DNA from: JBCDCP01 sp039181495
GTDB taxonomy: Bacteria; Pseudomonadota; Alphaproteobacteria; Rhizobiales; Tepidamorphaceae
Reading direction: 5' to 3'
DNA length: 7,331 nucleotides
Assembly: GCA_039181495.1 (NCBI GenBank)
Contig: JBCDCP010000135.1
Location: forward strand, 1-7,331
Shown piece by piece: positions 1 to 6,354 of this stretch. Numbering within the stretch: the first letter of the stretch is position 1; each line of letters opens with the position of its first letter. The position numbers were made by a program, and so were the translations under genes. The notes beneath the pieces were generated by a model. It did not search any database, was not told the origin of the DNA, and was given only the letters and a program-made list of their open reading frames with translations.

Positions 1-149
1 CCATGCGCCTACGTCACGCCATCGAAGCTTTGGCCAAGACGGACGACGCTCCCAGTTACGTGGTGATCGACTGCCCCCCGTCGCTCACCATGCTCACCAT
101 CAATGCCCTGTCGGCGTCACACGCCGTTCTAGCCCCTCTCCAGTGCGAG
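1..149 (+). pseudogene. parA: ParA chromosome-partitioning ATPase, internal fragment
   Basis: The frame open from base 3 (and off the left edge) encodes about 49 residues that match the middle of ParA/Soj ATPases: RLR then IEAL, the Walker B-like strand YVVID, and the motifs CPPSL, LTINAL and APLQCE. ParA moves replicated chromosome origins or plasmids together with ParB. In the family PLQCE is followed by a FFALEGL-like stretch and roughly 100 more residues. Here similarity stops after Glu49 (bases 147-149) and the frame continues as unrelated sequence to a stop at 852-854, which I take to be chance read-through in GC-rich DNA. The ATG at base 3 is internal (most family members have Tyr there), so the true N-terminus, with Walker A, would lie left of the window. 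Without its C-terminal part it should not work as a partition ATPase. The intact copy is presumably elsewhere. Family assignment is firm; pseudogene status is inferred from the abrupt loss of similarity. Confidence 0.75.
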
Positions 150-542
150 GGTCCACTCTTCACCCTGCTCGAGCGACACCTCGTCCAGGTTCCCGGTTTC
201 CTCATTCTCGAACAGAAACACACCAGGGGTCTCGACCACGTAGGTTTCGATGGCGACGTAGGTGACAAACGCGAGCCCCGACGAAGCCACCCTGTCCTGA
301 TTCCAGGGATGGTAGGTGGCGCCGCTTTCCATCGTGCAGGCGACGTCGCGTTTCGTGTCTGGATCGGGCGCTTGGCGGATCTGCGTTTCGACGTCGGACG
401 TCAGCGTGAAGCCGTTCGGGTATTCACCCGACCAGAAATCGTTTCTGAACCAGCCATCGTCATAGGCGATCGCTGGGCTGATGGACGCCAACGCCATCAA
501 TGCCAGCGCAATGGCGAAAACGCACTGTCTTATGGTTTTCAC
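129..542 (-). CDS. Hypothetical exported protein, C-terminus possibly altered
   Basis: I do not recognise this protein. Taking the GTG at 540-542 gives 137 residues that open with a textbook Sec signal peptide: charged KTIR, a hydrophobic core (FAIALALMALA), and a cleavage site after Ala-Ile-Ala at residue 26. A purine-rich ribosome-binding site (GGGGGGAA, bases 548-555) sits 5 bases upstream of that GTG, which favours it over the TTG at 555-557, which would lie on top of that site. The mature part (about 111 residues) is acidic, has several Trp and Tyr, one Cys, and no membrane segment, so it is probably periplasmic or secreted. A plausible promoter lies at 588-616. The last six residues (LALERG) and the stop are encoded in the ParA-derived DNA beyond the junction near base 149, so the native C-terminus may have been lost and replaced. 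The signal peptide, ribosome site and promoter together argue that the gene is real; function is unknown. Confidence 0.6.
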   Translation of the reverse strand: MKTIRQCVFAIALALMALASISPAIAYDDGWFRNDFWSGEYPNGFTLTSDVETQIRQAPDPDTKRDVACTMESGATYHPWNQDRVASSGLAFVTYVAIETYVVETPGVFLFENEETGNLDEVSLEQGEEWTLALERG

Positions 543-587
543 GGTCGTTCCCCCCAACCGGATCCCTGTCGGATCACTCTTTGGGAC

Positions 588-616
588 ATTGTATCGAGTC
601 TAGACTGGTTCCTCAA
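588..616 (-). promoter_or_regulatory. Predicted sigma70-type promoter with spacer palindrome
   Basis: Read on the minus strand there is a -35-like TTGAGG (611-616), a 17-base spacer, and a -10-like TACAAT (588-593, 5 of 6 to consensus). Transcription would begin near base 581 and leave a leader of about 40 bases before the GTG at 542. The spacer contains a perfect 10-bp palindrome, AGTCTAGACT (597-606), almost exactly centred between the two hexamers, a position where a bound regulator could block or remodel RNA polymerase. The palindrome's role is inference. Confidence 0.5.
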
Positions 617-1019
617 AATCCTCCGATTTTTTGCATTTTCGAACGCTTCGATCGACGGAACTGTCGGTAGGTGTCAGGCGATTTCATGCCAGCTGTCGCT
701 TTCGTCACGGCTGGTGAAGATCGACACGGCAGATGGAAGAAACGCCCCCTTGGGCGTGCAAATGAGGGTTCTCAACTCGTCTTTGACCATCGATCTGCTC
801 GCCCAATGCCGATTTCTCGCTGTTTTGGCCCAGCCAACCACTATTCGACCATAATCCTCGGGCCACAGCAGCCAACACCAGCGATGACAACAAACGGCTA
901 AGCATGTTGCTGGCGGCAAACTGGTTCAGACGCGGCATGTACGGTAAGACTGTCGGGAGGGCGCCCAGACTTTGCCGTTCTTCGTTGCGTCAGCACGCGG
1001 GTTCAGCTTGGCTGCAAGA
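617..1019. other. Stretch without a supportable gene
   Basis: No reading frame here has convincing protein character on either strand. Overlapping minus-strand frames starting at 938 and 919 encode 77 to 81 residues. One has a hydrophobic segment after an internal Met (base 905), but none has a good ribosome-binding site or a recognisable motif. A weak A/T hairpin (AAAATC 615-620, GATTTT 625-630, followed by TT) overlaps the promoter of the gene to the left. The right end must hold the promoter of the lipoprotein gene that follows, but I see no clear -35/-10 pair. Gene decay is possible given the ParA scar nearby. Confidence 0.5.
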
Positions 1020-1028
1020 GTGAGTGCT

Positions 1029-2174
1029 ATGCGTCGATTTGTGGCTTGGCTTGTCGTGCTGATGGCGGTGGCCGTTGTGGCTGGCTGTGCCAGTGCGCCA
1101 GACCGGATCATCGGGGTCGAAAACCCATCCATTCCAGCACTGAGCGTGGCCGGCGCCAAGACGCATTCAATTCTCGTCGCAACGACCAGGGAGCGGGCAA
1201 CCGATCCGGCAGTGTTCCTGACGGGCGAACGCGCGGAAGGACTCGATTTCGCGTATACGGAAGTGTCGGTGCCGCCCTCGCACCAGCCAGGCAAGATCGA
1301 ACGTTCATCCGGCCCTATTCCTGATCCGCGACAGCATTTTGTGGTCAGCGAAGGACGGTACGTCGATGGTCCGGCATCGTTTCAGTCGATGGTCGACCGT
1401 TCGCTGGCCGCGCTTCCCGAAGACGACCGCAGCGTTCTGATCTTTGTGCACGGTTACAACACCGATTTCACGGACGCCCTGCTGCGTCTCACCCAATTTG
1501 TCCACGACACGCAATTCACGGGCGTGCCGGTACTCTTCAGCTGGGCCTCTCGCGGCCAGGTCGCCGGCTATTTGTACGATCTCAACAGCACCTATGTTGC
1601 CCGTGATGGCCTGGAGCAGCTTGCCGGATTGCTCGATGAGACACAGGCTCAGCATTTCGATGTGGTGTCCCATTCAATGGGCAACTACCTCGTGCTTGAG
1701 ACGATGCGGCAGCTCGAACTGCAGGGGCGTCTGGCCAATTCCGATCGTATCGGCAGCATCATTCTGGCATCGCCCGACGTCGATATCGATGTCTTCCAGG
1801 CGCAATGGCAACGCATCACGGCTGATCGCGAGAAGTTCTTCATTCTGATTTCTCAGGATGATCGGGCGCTTCGACTGTCTCGCAGGTTGGCCGGTGGCGT
1901 CAGCCGCGTCGGCAATGCTGACCCCGATGAGCTCGCCGCCATGGGCTTCAACGTCATCGACCTGTCTCGGGTCGAGGACCAGTCGAGCACGCATCATTCG
2001 AAATTTGCCAGCGCTCCACAGATCGTCCAGTTGATCGGGACGCGGCTTGCTCTCGGCGATGAGCTGGGCCGACCGGACTCACAACAGGCCCAGGTGACGG
2101 CTGCATCACTGATCCCGAACTTTGATATCCGCGGTGTTCGCGATGGGACCGTGGTGACGATAGACGACAACTGA
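1029..2174 (+). CDS. DUF900-type alpha/beta-hydrolase lipoprotein
   Basis: A serine hydrolase of the DUF900 (esterase/lipase-like) alpha/beta-hydrolase family, predicted to be membrane-anchored. From the ATG at 1029 it has 381 residues. An in-frame GTG at 1020 and TTG at 972 are alternatives, but the ATG places Arg-Arg directly before the hydrophobic core and gives a classical lipoprotein signal ending in the lipobox VAGC (Cys20). Motifs: FVHGYN (His141, oxyanion-hole strand), SHSMG with nucleophile Ser216, SPDVDID (Asp250, candidate acid) and STHHSKF (His322/323, candidate catalytic His). These are spaced as in the family. The N-terminal part carries ILVATTRE, also typical (family members have VxTxR there). 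Substrate is unknown; an ester or lipid in the envelope is the usual guess. Gly follows the lipobox region only as part of the motif, and Ala21-Ser22 after the Cys suggest no inner-membrane retention signal. The LysE-like gene follows 48 bases downstream and may share its transcript. Confidence 0.85.
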   Translation: MRRFVAWLVVLMAVAVVAGCASAPDRIIGVENPSIPALSVAGAKTHSILVATTRERATDPAVFLTGERAEGLDFAYTEVSVPPSHQPGKIERSSGPIPDPRQHFVVSEGRYVDGPASFQSMVDRSLAALPEDDRSVLIFVHGYNTDFTDALLRLTQFVHDTQFTGVPVLFSWASRGQVAGYLYDLNSTYVARDGLEQLAGLLDETQAQHFDVVSHSMGNYLVLETMRQLELQGRLANSDRIGSIILASPDVDIDVFQAQWQRITADREKFFILISQDDRALRLSRRLAGGVSRVGNADPDELAAMGFNVIDLSRVEDQSSTHHSKFASAPQIVQLIGTRLALGDELGRPDSQQAQVTAASLIPNFDIRGVRDGTVVTIDDN

Positions 2175-2222
2175 GAGCAAGCAGCAATGGCGGCCTCGGC
2201 CTCATGATGCTATCGCTGGGCA

Positions 2223-2846
2223 ATGGATGTCGGCCTGCCCACAATCTTCGTCATTGCTGTGATCGCGCTGTTCGCGCCGGGTCCGGCCGTGCTCGTGATC
2301 ATCGGAACCGCCCTGTCGCAGGGCGCGGGGAGGGCAATGGGCGTCGCTGCCGGGATCGTTACAGTCTCGCTCATGTGGTCTGCGCTCGCTGCCTTCGGCA
2401 TGGCGGCTGTGATGTTCGCCAATGCTTGGATCCTTGAGACCGTGCGGATTGCCGGCGGGCTGTATCTTCTCTTTCTTGCCGGCCGGTCGGCTCTGTCTGC
2501 CTTGAAGCCAGGTCTGCCGGAGCAATCGGTGGGCGGTCTTTCCTCGCTTCGTGCCGACTACGGCCGCGGTATGGCCGTCCATCTCACCAATCCCAAGCCG
2601 GTTCTGTTCTTTGGATCGCTGTTTGCTCTGGCTGTGCCGGCTGGTGCGTCGTTTGAGACTCTGCTTGCGGTTATAGCGACGGTCGCAGTGCCCACCGTGT
2701 TGGTGTTTTTTGGCCTTGCGATTGCCTTTTCGCGGCCTGGTATCGTGCGGTTCTACTCAGGCGCGCGGCGATGGATTGAGGCGGCGTTCGCAATCACCTT
2801 CGGCGTGATCGGGGTGCGTGTGCTGGCCTCACGCGTGCCAAGCTGA
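2223..2846 (+). CDS. LysE/RhtB-family amino-acid exporter
   Basis: An inner-membrane export protein of the LysE/RhtB family, which pumps amino acids or derivatives (for example lysine, threonine, homoserine lactone) out of the cell. Its 207 residues are the usual length. Visible family marks are the Pro-Gly-Pro at residues 19-21 at the end of the first hydrophobic segment, the glycine-rich GRAMGVAAG (36-44) after it, GGLYLLFLAGR (78-88) in the third segment, and NPKPVLFF (123-130) opening the C-terminal half. About six membrane segments can be drawn. The substrate cannot be predicted within this family. The ATG at 2223 is the first reasonable start, but the ribosome-binding site is poor (GCTGGG just upstream). 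With the 48-base gap from the lipoprotein gene this fits an operon in which it is translated weakly. No transcriptional regulator (LysR/Lrp type) is next to it. Confidence 0.88.
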   Translation: MDVGLPTIFVIAVIALFAPGPAVLVIIGTALSQGAGRAMGVAAGIVTVSLMWSALAAFGMAAVMFANAWILETVRIAGGLYLLFLAGRSALSALKPGLPEQSVGGLSSLRADYGRGMAVHLTNPKPVLFFGSLFALAVPAGASFETLLAVIATVAVPTVLVFFGLAIAFSRPGIVRFYSGARRWIEAAFAITFGVIGVRVLASRVPS

Positions 2847-2922
2847 GACCCTCCGCCTCCTAAAACTCCGGTCTGAGCGGGTAAGGGCGAACAGACTGTT
2901 TGGCGATGCCTCTCTGCAAGCC

Positions 2923-2934
2923 TTGTGATCACAA
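2923..2934. promoter_or_regulatory. Perfect 12-bp palindrome upstream of the doxX-like gene
   Basis: TTGTGATCACAA is its own reverse complement and lies in the 179-base gap between the exporter and the DoxX gene, about 90 bases before the DoxX start. Position and symmetry suit an operator for a dimeric regulator. It contains TGTGA and TCACA half-sites like those bound by CRP/FNR-family proteins, but with no 6-base spacer, so CRP itself would not be expected to fit. The remaining gap holds no gene; -35/-10 candidates near 2959-2987 (TTGTTG, 17 bases, TAGGTT) are weak. Confidence 0.4.
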
Positions 2935-3025
2935 CTGTTCGAAAACGCACCCCCGATTTGTTGAGAGGGCCGTTTGAGCATAGGTTTTCAAATGTTGGCG
3001 GCCTTCACCTTCAAGGAGCAGGAAA

Positions 3026-3418
3026 TTGACGGATCAGCTCATGGATTGGCGACCCAGGATTCTCAGTGTCTTGAGGATCGTGGCAGGATTATTGTTTCTG
3101 CTGCACGGCACGCAGAAATTGATCGGCATTCCCGAGTCAACGCGAGTTGTTGAGGCGTTCTCTCTGGGTTGGACCGCCGGTGTGATCGAGATCGTGACCG
3201 GGGTTCTGCTGATTATCGGGTTTCTGACCCGGCCCGCTGCCTTTCTGGCGTCCGGAACGATGGCATTCGCCTATTGGCTGGCCCACGCTCCCCGCGATCT
3301 GTTTCCAACCAACAATGGCGGCGATGCAGCGATACTGTTCTGCTTTGTTTTTCTGTATTTGGTGTTTGCCGGTGCGGGGCCGTGGAGCATCGACGCGATG
3401 CGGAAATCAGGCAGCTAA
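3026..3418 (+). CDS. DoxX-family membrane protein
   Basis: A small integral membrane protein of the DoxX family (130 residues, four membrane segments). The family is named after a subunit-like protein of archaeal thiosulfate:quinone oxidoreductase, but most bacterial members have no proven function and are loosely tied to redox or thiol stress. Family marks: HGTQKL (27-32) at the end of segment 1, the second segment after GWTAGVIEI (48-56) ending in GFLTRPAA (65-72), NNGGDAA (96-102) before segment 4, and GAGPWSID (116-123) at the end. The TTG at 3026 is chosen because AAGGAG (3014-3019) stands about 6 bases before it; the next in-frame ATG at 3041 has no such site. It stands alone between a possible operator and a strong hairpin, so it is probably transcribed as a single gene. 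Confidence 0.88.
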   Translation: MTDQLMDWRPRILSVLRIVAGLLFLLHGTQKLIGIPESTRVVEAFSLGWTAGVIEIVTGVLLIIGFLTRPAAFLASGTMAFAYWLAHAPRDLFPTNNGGDAAILFCFVFLYLVFAGAGPWSIDAMRKSGS

Positions 3419-3446
3419 AACGTAACGAATTTGCAGTGATGTTATC

Positions 3447-3472
3447 CGGGCGCGCTGTCTCCAGCGCGCCCG
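3447..3472. terminator. GC-rich hairpin between convergent genes
   Basis: CGGGCGCGCTG (3447-3457) pairs perfectly with CAGCGCGCCCG (3462-3472) around a 4-base loop, an 11-bp stem. It begins 28 bases after the DoxX stop and ends 5 bases before the stop of the minus-strand hydrolase, so it could end or protect transcripts from both sides. Neither side has a proper U tract, so termination may be weak, Rho-assisted, or the stem may mainly block 3' decay. Confidence 0.65.
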
Positions 3473-3477
3473 ATATC

Positions 3478-4050
3478 TTAGTGCACCGTCGCCGGCTGAA
3501 GTCCCGACAGGAAGGTGGCGAAGCGCAACAGACCTTCCGGCCAGGCGCCGTGGCCTGAGTCTGCATTGATGTGTCCGGCTTCACCCGCGTCGATCACTTC
3601 TGATCCCCAGGCCTTGGCGAATGCCTCAGCCCGCGGGTAGGCACAGTAGGGATCATTGCGACTCACGACCAGCACCGAGGGGAAGGGTAGGGCCGCTTGC
3701 GGCATCGGATCAAACACCGCCGCCGCGGCTGCCTCTTCGGGCAGATCGGCGACATCAGGCGCTCCGACGAGAAACGCACCGAGCACCTTGCCGCCCGTCT
3801 CCGCGCCGGCGAAGGCGTGCGCCACCGTGGCGACCCCGGCCGAATGCGCAACCAGTATCACCGGCTTCTTCGCCAGCCCGATCTGAGCGTGAAGGTTGGC
3901 CGTCCACAGTGCCGGATCGGGGGTCCAGAAGTCGGGCTGCTCGACCCGTTCCATGCTGCCATGCCGCTGTACCCAGCGATTGTACCAGTGCTCGCTGGTG
4001 CCGCCACCGAGACCGGGGAGAACGAGAATGGTTGTATCTTTGGACTTCAT
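3478..4050 (-). CDS. RBBP9/YdeN-type serine hydrolase
   Basis: A small soluble alpha/beta-hydrolase of the RBBP9/YdeN family (Ser_hydrolase), 190 residues, the family's usual size, with no signal peptide, so cytoplasmic. Visible motifs: LVLPGLGGGTSEHWYNRW at the N-terminus (residues 9-26; family pattern xPGxxG..xxHWxxxW), the nucleophile elbow AHSAG with Ser70, SRNDPYC with Asp133 as acid, and GHINADSGHGAWPEG with His160 as catalytic base. All three catalytic residues are present. The natural substrate is unknown for almost all members. Start at the ATG (4048-4050) is supported by GGAGGG (4058-4063) 7 bases upstream. It follows purB on the same strand after 93 bases; the gap carries a small hairpin, so it may be expressed from its own start or by read-through. 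It is not closely similar in motifs to the lipoprotein hydrolase to the left. Confidence 0.9.
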   Translation of the reverse strand: MKSKDTTILVLPGLGGGTSEHWYNRWVQRHGSMERVEQPDFWTPDPALWTANLHAQIGLAKKPVILVAHSAGVATVAHAFAGAETGGKVLGAFLVGAPDVADLPEEAAAAAVFDPMPQAALPFPSVLVVSRNDPYCAYPRAEAFAKAWGSEVIDAGEAGHINADSGHGAWPEGLLRFATFLSGLQPATVH

Positions 4051-4087
4051 GGTCAGGCCCTCCGTGCAGACATCTGATCTTCAGGCG

Positions 4088-4106
4088 CAGTTCCGGGCGG
4101 GAACTG
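4088..4106. repeat. Inverted repeat between purB and the hydrolase gene
   Basis: CAGTTCC (4088-4094) and GGAACTG (4100-4106) form a perfect 7-bp stem with a 5-base loop in the 93-base gap, about 40 bases beyond the purB stop. No T run follows on the minus strand, so it is not a standard intrinsic terminator. It could be an operator for the hydrolase gene or an RNA hairpin that tunes read-through. Confidence 0.4.
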
Positions 4107-4143
4107 TATGTCCGTCTCTCCCGAGCCGCGCCACTGACGCGCT

Positions 4144-5463
4144 TCAGGGCTTCCCGAAGACGCGGGCGAAGATCGTGTCCACATGTTTGAGGTGGTAGCC
4201 CAGATCGAACAGCGCAGCGAGCGCATCCGGGCTTAGCTTGTCCGTGATATCGGGATCGGCCTGCAAAAAGTCCAGAAAGGCTGTCTCGCCTGCACCCTCG
4301 CCATGCCATACGCGCATGGCGTTGCGCTGCACCAGCCGATAGGCGTCCTCGCGACTAGCGCCGGCTTCCGTCAATGCGATCAACACGCGTTGGGAATGAA
4401 CCAGCCCGCGCAGCCGGTCCATGTTGGCCTGCATATTGTTGGGGTAGACAACCAGCTTCTCGATGACGCCAGCAAGCCGATGCAGCGCGAAGTCCAGCGT
4501 GATGGTGGCGTCGGGGCCGATATAGCGTTCGACGGACGAGTGCGAGATGTCCCGCTCATGCCAAAGGGCAACGTTCTCCATGGCCGGCAGCGCATAGGCG
4601 CGGACCATGCGGGCCAGACCAGTGAGATTTTCGGTCAACACCGGATTGCGCTTGTGCGGCATCGCGGATGAGCCTTTCTGGCCTTCGGAGAAATATTCCT
4701 CGGCTTCCAGGACTTCCGAGCGTTGCAAATGACGAATCTCGGTCGATAGGCGCTCGATAGAAGATGCGATCACCCCAAGTGTTGCAAAGAACATCGCATG
4801 CCGGTCGCGGGGTATGACCTGCGTTGACACCGGTTCCGGACTGAGACCGAGCTTGTTGGCGACAAAGGCTTCGACCCGCGGGTCGACATTGGCAAAGGTG
4901 CCGACCGCCCCGGAGATGGCGCAGGTGGCGATCTCGTCGCGTGCTGCAACAAGTCTGTCGCGCGCCCGAGCAAACTCCGCATAGGCCTGGGCGAGCTTCA
5001 GCCCGAATGTAACCGGTTCGGCATGGATGCCGTGTGACCGGCCGATCGTTGGGGTCAGCTTGTGTTCCTCGGCGCGCGTCTTGAGGGCGGCCAACACACG
5101 GTCCAACCCGTTGAGCAGAAGGTCTGAGGCGCGTGTGAGCTGCACACTCAGGCAGGTGTCGAGCACGTCCGAGGAGGTCAATCCACGATGGACGTAACGC
5201 GAGTCTTCGCCAACGAATTCTGCCAGATGGGTCAGGAACGCGATAACGTCATGCTTCACCTCGCGCTCGATCGCATCAATCTTGTCGATGTCGAATTCCG
5301 CCTTCGAACCCCTCTCCCAGATGGTCTGGGCTGCCTGTTTGGGCATCTCGCCGATCTCGGCCATGCCGAGCGCGGCATAGGCCTCGATCTCAAACCAGAT
5401 GCGGAATTTCGTTTCTGGCTGCCAAATGGCGACCATTTCGTCGCGGGCATAGCGCGGAATCAC
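4144..5463 (-). CDS. purB: Adenylosuccinate lyase
   Basis: PurB catalyses two fumarate-releasing steps of purine synthesis: SAICAR to AICAR, and adenylosuccinate to AMP. It is a cytoplasmic homotetramer of the fumarase/aspartase superfamily. The 439 residues match the usual length of the shorter, Bacillus-type enzyme. Motifs: N-terminal IPRYARDEM, KHDV (His71), GLTSSDV (94-100), GRSHGIHAEP with His144 as candidate general acid, and the superfamily signature GSSAMPHKRNP (264-274), whose flexible-loop Ser265/266 supplies the catalytic base. The end, HLKHVDTIFARVF, is also typical of the family. The start is a GTG (5461-5463) with GGAG (5472-5475) 8 bases upstream. It lies 106 bases below the DUF2259 gene; that gap has a tentative promoter (TTGCCA, 17 bases, TTTGAA) of which only the -35 is good. 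All residues expected for activity are present. Confidence 0.97.
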   Translation of the reverse strand: MIPRYARDEMVAIWQPETKFRIWFEIEAYAALGMAEIGEMPKQAAQTIWERGSKAEFDIDKIDAIEREVKHDVIAFLTHLAEFVGEDSRYVHRGLTSSDVLDTCLSVQLTRASDLLLNGLDRVLAALKTRAEEHKLTPTIGRSHGIHAEPVTFGLKLAQAYAEFARARDRLVAARDEIATCAISGAVGTFANVDPRVEAFVANKLGLSPEPVSTQVIPRDRHAMFFATLGVIASSIERLSTEIRHLQRSEVLEAEEYFSEGQKGSSAMPHKRNPVLTENLTGLARMVRAYALPAMENVALWHERDISHSSVERYIGPDATITLDFALHRLAGVIEKLVVYPNNMQANMDRLRGLVHSQRVLIALTEAGASREDAYRLVQRNAMRVWHGEGAGETAFLDFLQADPDITDKLSPDALAALFDLGYHLKHVDTIFARVFGKP

Positions 5464-5538
5464 GGGCAGGGCTCCGGTGTGTCTTTATTGTCTACCGCAC
5501 TTCAAACCGGACACGCATCACGCTGGCAAGGGCTCAGG

Positions 5539-5548
5539 CGTCGCGACG
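5539..5548. promoter_or_regulatory. 10-bp palindrome upstream of purB
   Basis: CGTCGCGACG is a perfect palindrome in the 106-base gap between the DUF2259 gene and purB, 76 bases before the purB start. A GC-rich palindrome of this length can arise by chance at this base composition, so it is only a candidate regulator site. I see no standard terminator in this gap, so read-through from the DUF2259 gene into purB is possible. Confidence 0.2.
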
Positions 5549-5569
5549 GATCCTTTCCACCGGCCCGGC

Positions 5570-6319
5570 TCAGTTGGAGATGCCGGTCAGGCTCAGTGGA
5601 ATGGCGGCCAGACGTCGGCTGCGCTGTCCTTCAAAACCTGAGCTGATCACGCTGATCAGTGCGACGGCGGCATTGCCCTGGCTTTCCACGGGAATCCATA
5701 CCGCGCCGATCTCATAGTTAAGCGCACAGCCGCGGCTTGAGGGGATGCTGGTATCGCGATGGATTTCGACGGTCTCAGCGCCATTGGTCAGCCTGACCGC
5801 AAAGCCGCGCGTAACGGTAGGCTCAAGGCAATAGTCCGGCCCGGGCAGGGAAAAGGTTTCGAGCGTCAGTTTGGTCGGAATCATGCGGCTCAAAGGGGGA
5901 ATAACAGGTATCGAATGAAAGCTTGCCGTCTTGCGGTCAATATTCAGCTGCGTTGGCGGTGCTGCCGCGGCCAGCAGCGCCGGCATGGCAATACCAAAAC
6001 TGGACAGTGCGCTGGCGGCGTCCGCTTTGGCCTGTTCGATTGCGGTTGCGATGGTGAAGTCCATGTTCTCGCCGCCACCAACCCGGAATGGGCTGCCGCC
6101 GACATAGCTGTCAGCAGCCAAATCGAGAATGTAGAGATTGGCGTAGGCGGCCCCGGAGCCTGCCTGACTGCCGAACTCGACAAAGGCGAAATGGCTGGCG
6201 TTTGCCGAGAATCCGAGCGCCTGATGTCCAGCCGTGTCACCGGCTTTTGCGGCAGCGGGCCAAAGACTGACCAGTGCGAGCGCGACGGCCGCAAAAAAGA
6301 GTGTCTTGAATCTCGGCAT
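5570..6319 (-). CDS. DUF2259 family secreted protein
   Basis: A predicted exported protein of the DUF2259 family; no activity is known for the family. The N-terminus is a Sec signal peptide with a hydrophobic core and a cleavage site after AKA (about residue 26). The first mature domain shows the family pattern GFSANASHFAFVEFG, then SGAAYANLYILD and GGSPFRV (about residues 36-80). The C-terminal part carries DYCLEPTVTRGF and SIPSSRGCALNY, whose two Cys (164 and 198) could form a periplasmic disulfide. Two adjacent ATGs stand at 6320-6322 and 6317-6319. The GGAGG core (6327-6331) is 7 bases from the second and only 4 from the first, so I prefer the second, giving 249 residues. It begins about 35 bases after the stop of the P1 peptidase gene, so the two are likely one transcript. 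There is no membrane anchor or lipobox. Confidence 0.87.
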   Translation of the reverse strand: MPRFKTLFFAAVALALVSLWPAAAKAGDTAGHQALGFSANASHFAFVEFGSQAGSGAAYANLYILDLAADSYVGGSPFRVGGGENMDFTIATAIEQAKADAASALSSFGIAMPALLAAAAPPTQLNIDRKTASFHSIPVIPPLSRMIPTKLTLETFSLPGPDYCLEPTVTRGFAVRLTNGAETVEIHRDTSIPSSRGCALNYEIGAVWIPVESQGNAAVALISVISSGFEGQRSRRLAAIPLSLTGISN

Positions 6320-6354
6320 CATTTGTCCTCCCCCGATGGCCTTAAGGGAGACTA

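Noticed and set aside
615..632. AAAATC/GATTTT hairpin followed by T residues as a terminator
   Set aside because: Only 6 mostly A/T pairs, no plus-strand gene ends upstream, and it overlaps the -35 of a better promoter call.
150..854. Continuation of the ParA reading frame to a stop at 852-854
   Set aside because: No ParA similarity after base 149, odd composition (many His, Arg, Pro), and it overlaps the better supported minus-strand exported gene and its promoter.
674..938. Overlapping minus-strand frames of 77-81 residues, one with a signal-like segment
   Set aside because: No good ribosome-binding site and no recognised motif; two competing frames overlap, and neither is clearly protein-like over its whole length. 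Kept only as a possible pseudogene remark.
972..1028. Longer start (TTG at 972) for the lipoprotein hydrolase
   Set aside because: It would put about 19 extra residues before the lipoprotein signal and bury it; the ATG at 1029 (or the GTG at 1020) leaves a normal signal length.
3621..4190. Plus-strand open frame of 189 residues opposite the hydrolase and purB ends
   Set aside because: Arg/Pro/Ser-rich shadow of two well-supported minus-strand genes; no start site or domain.
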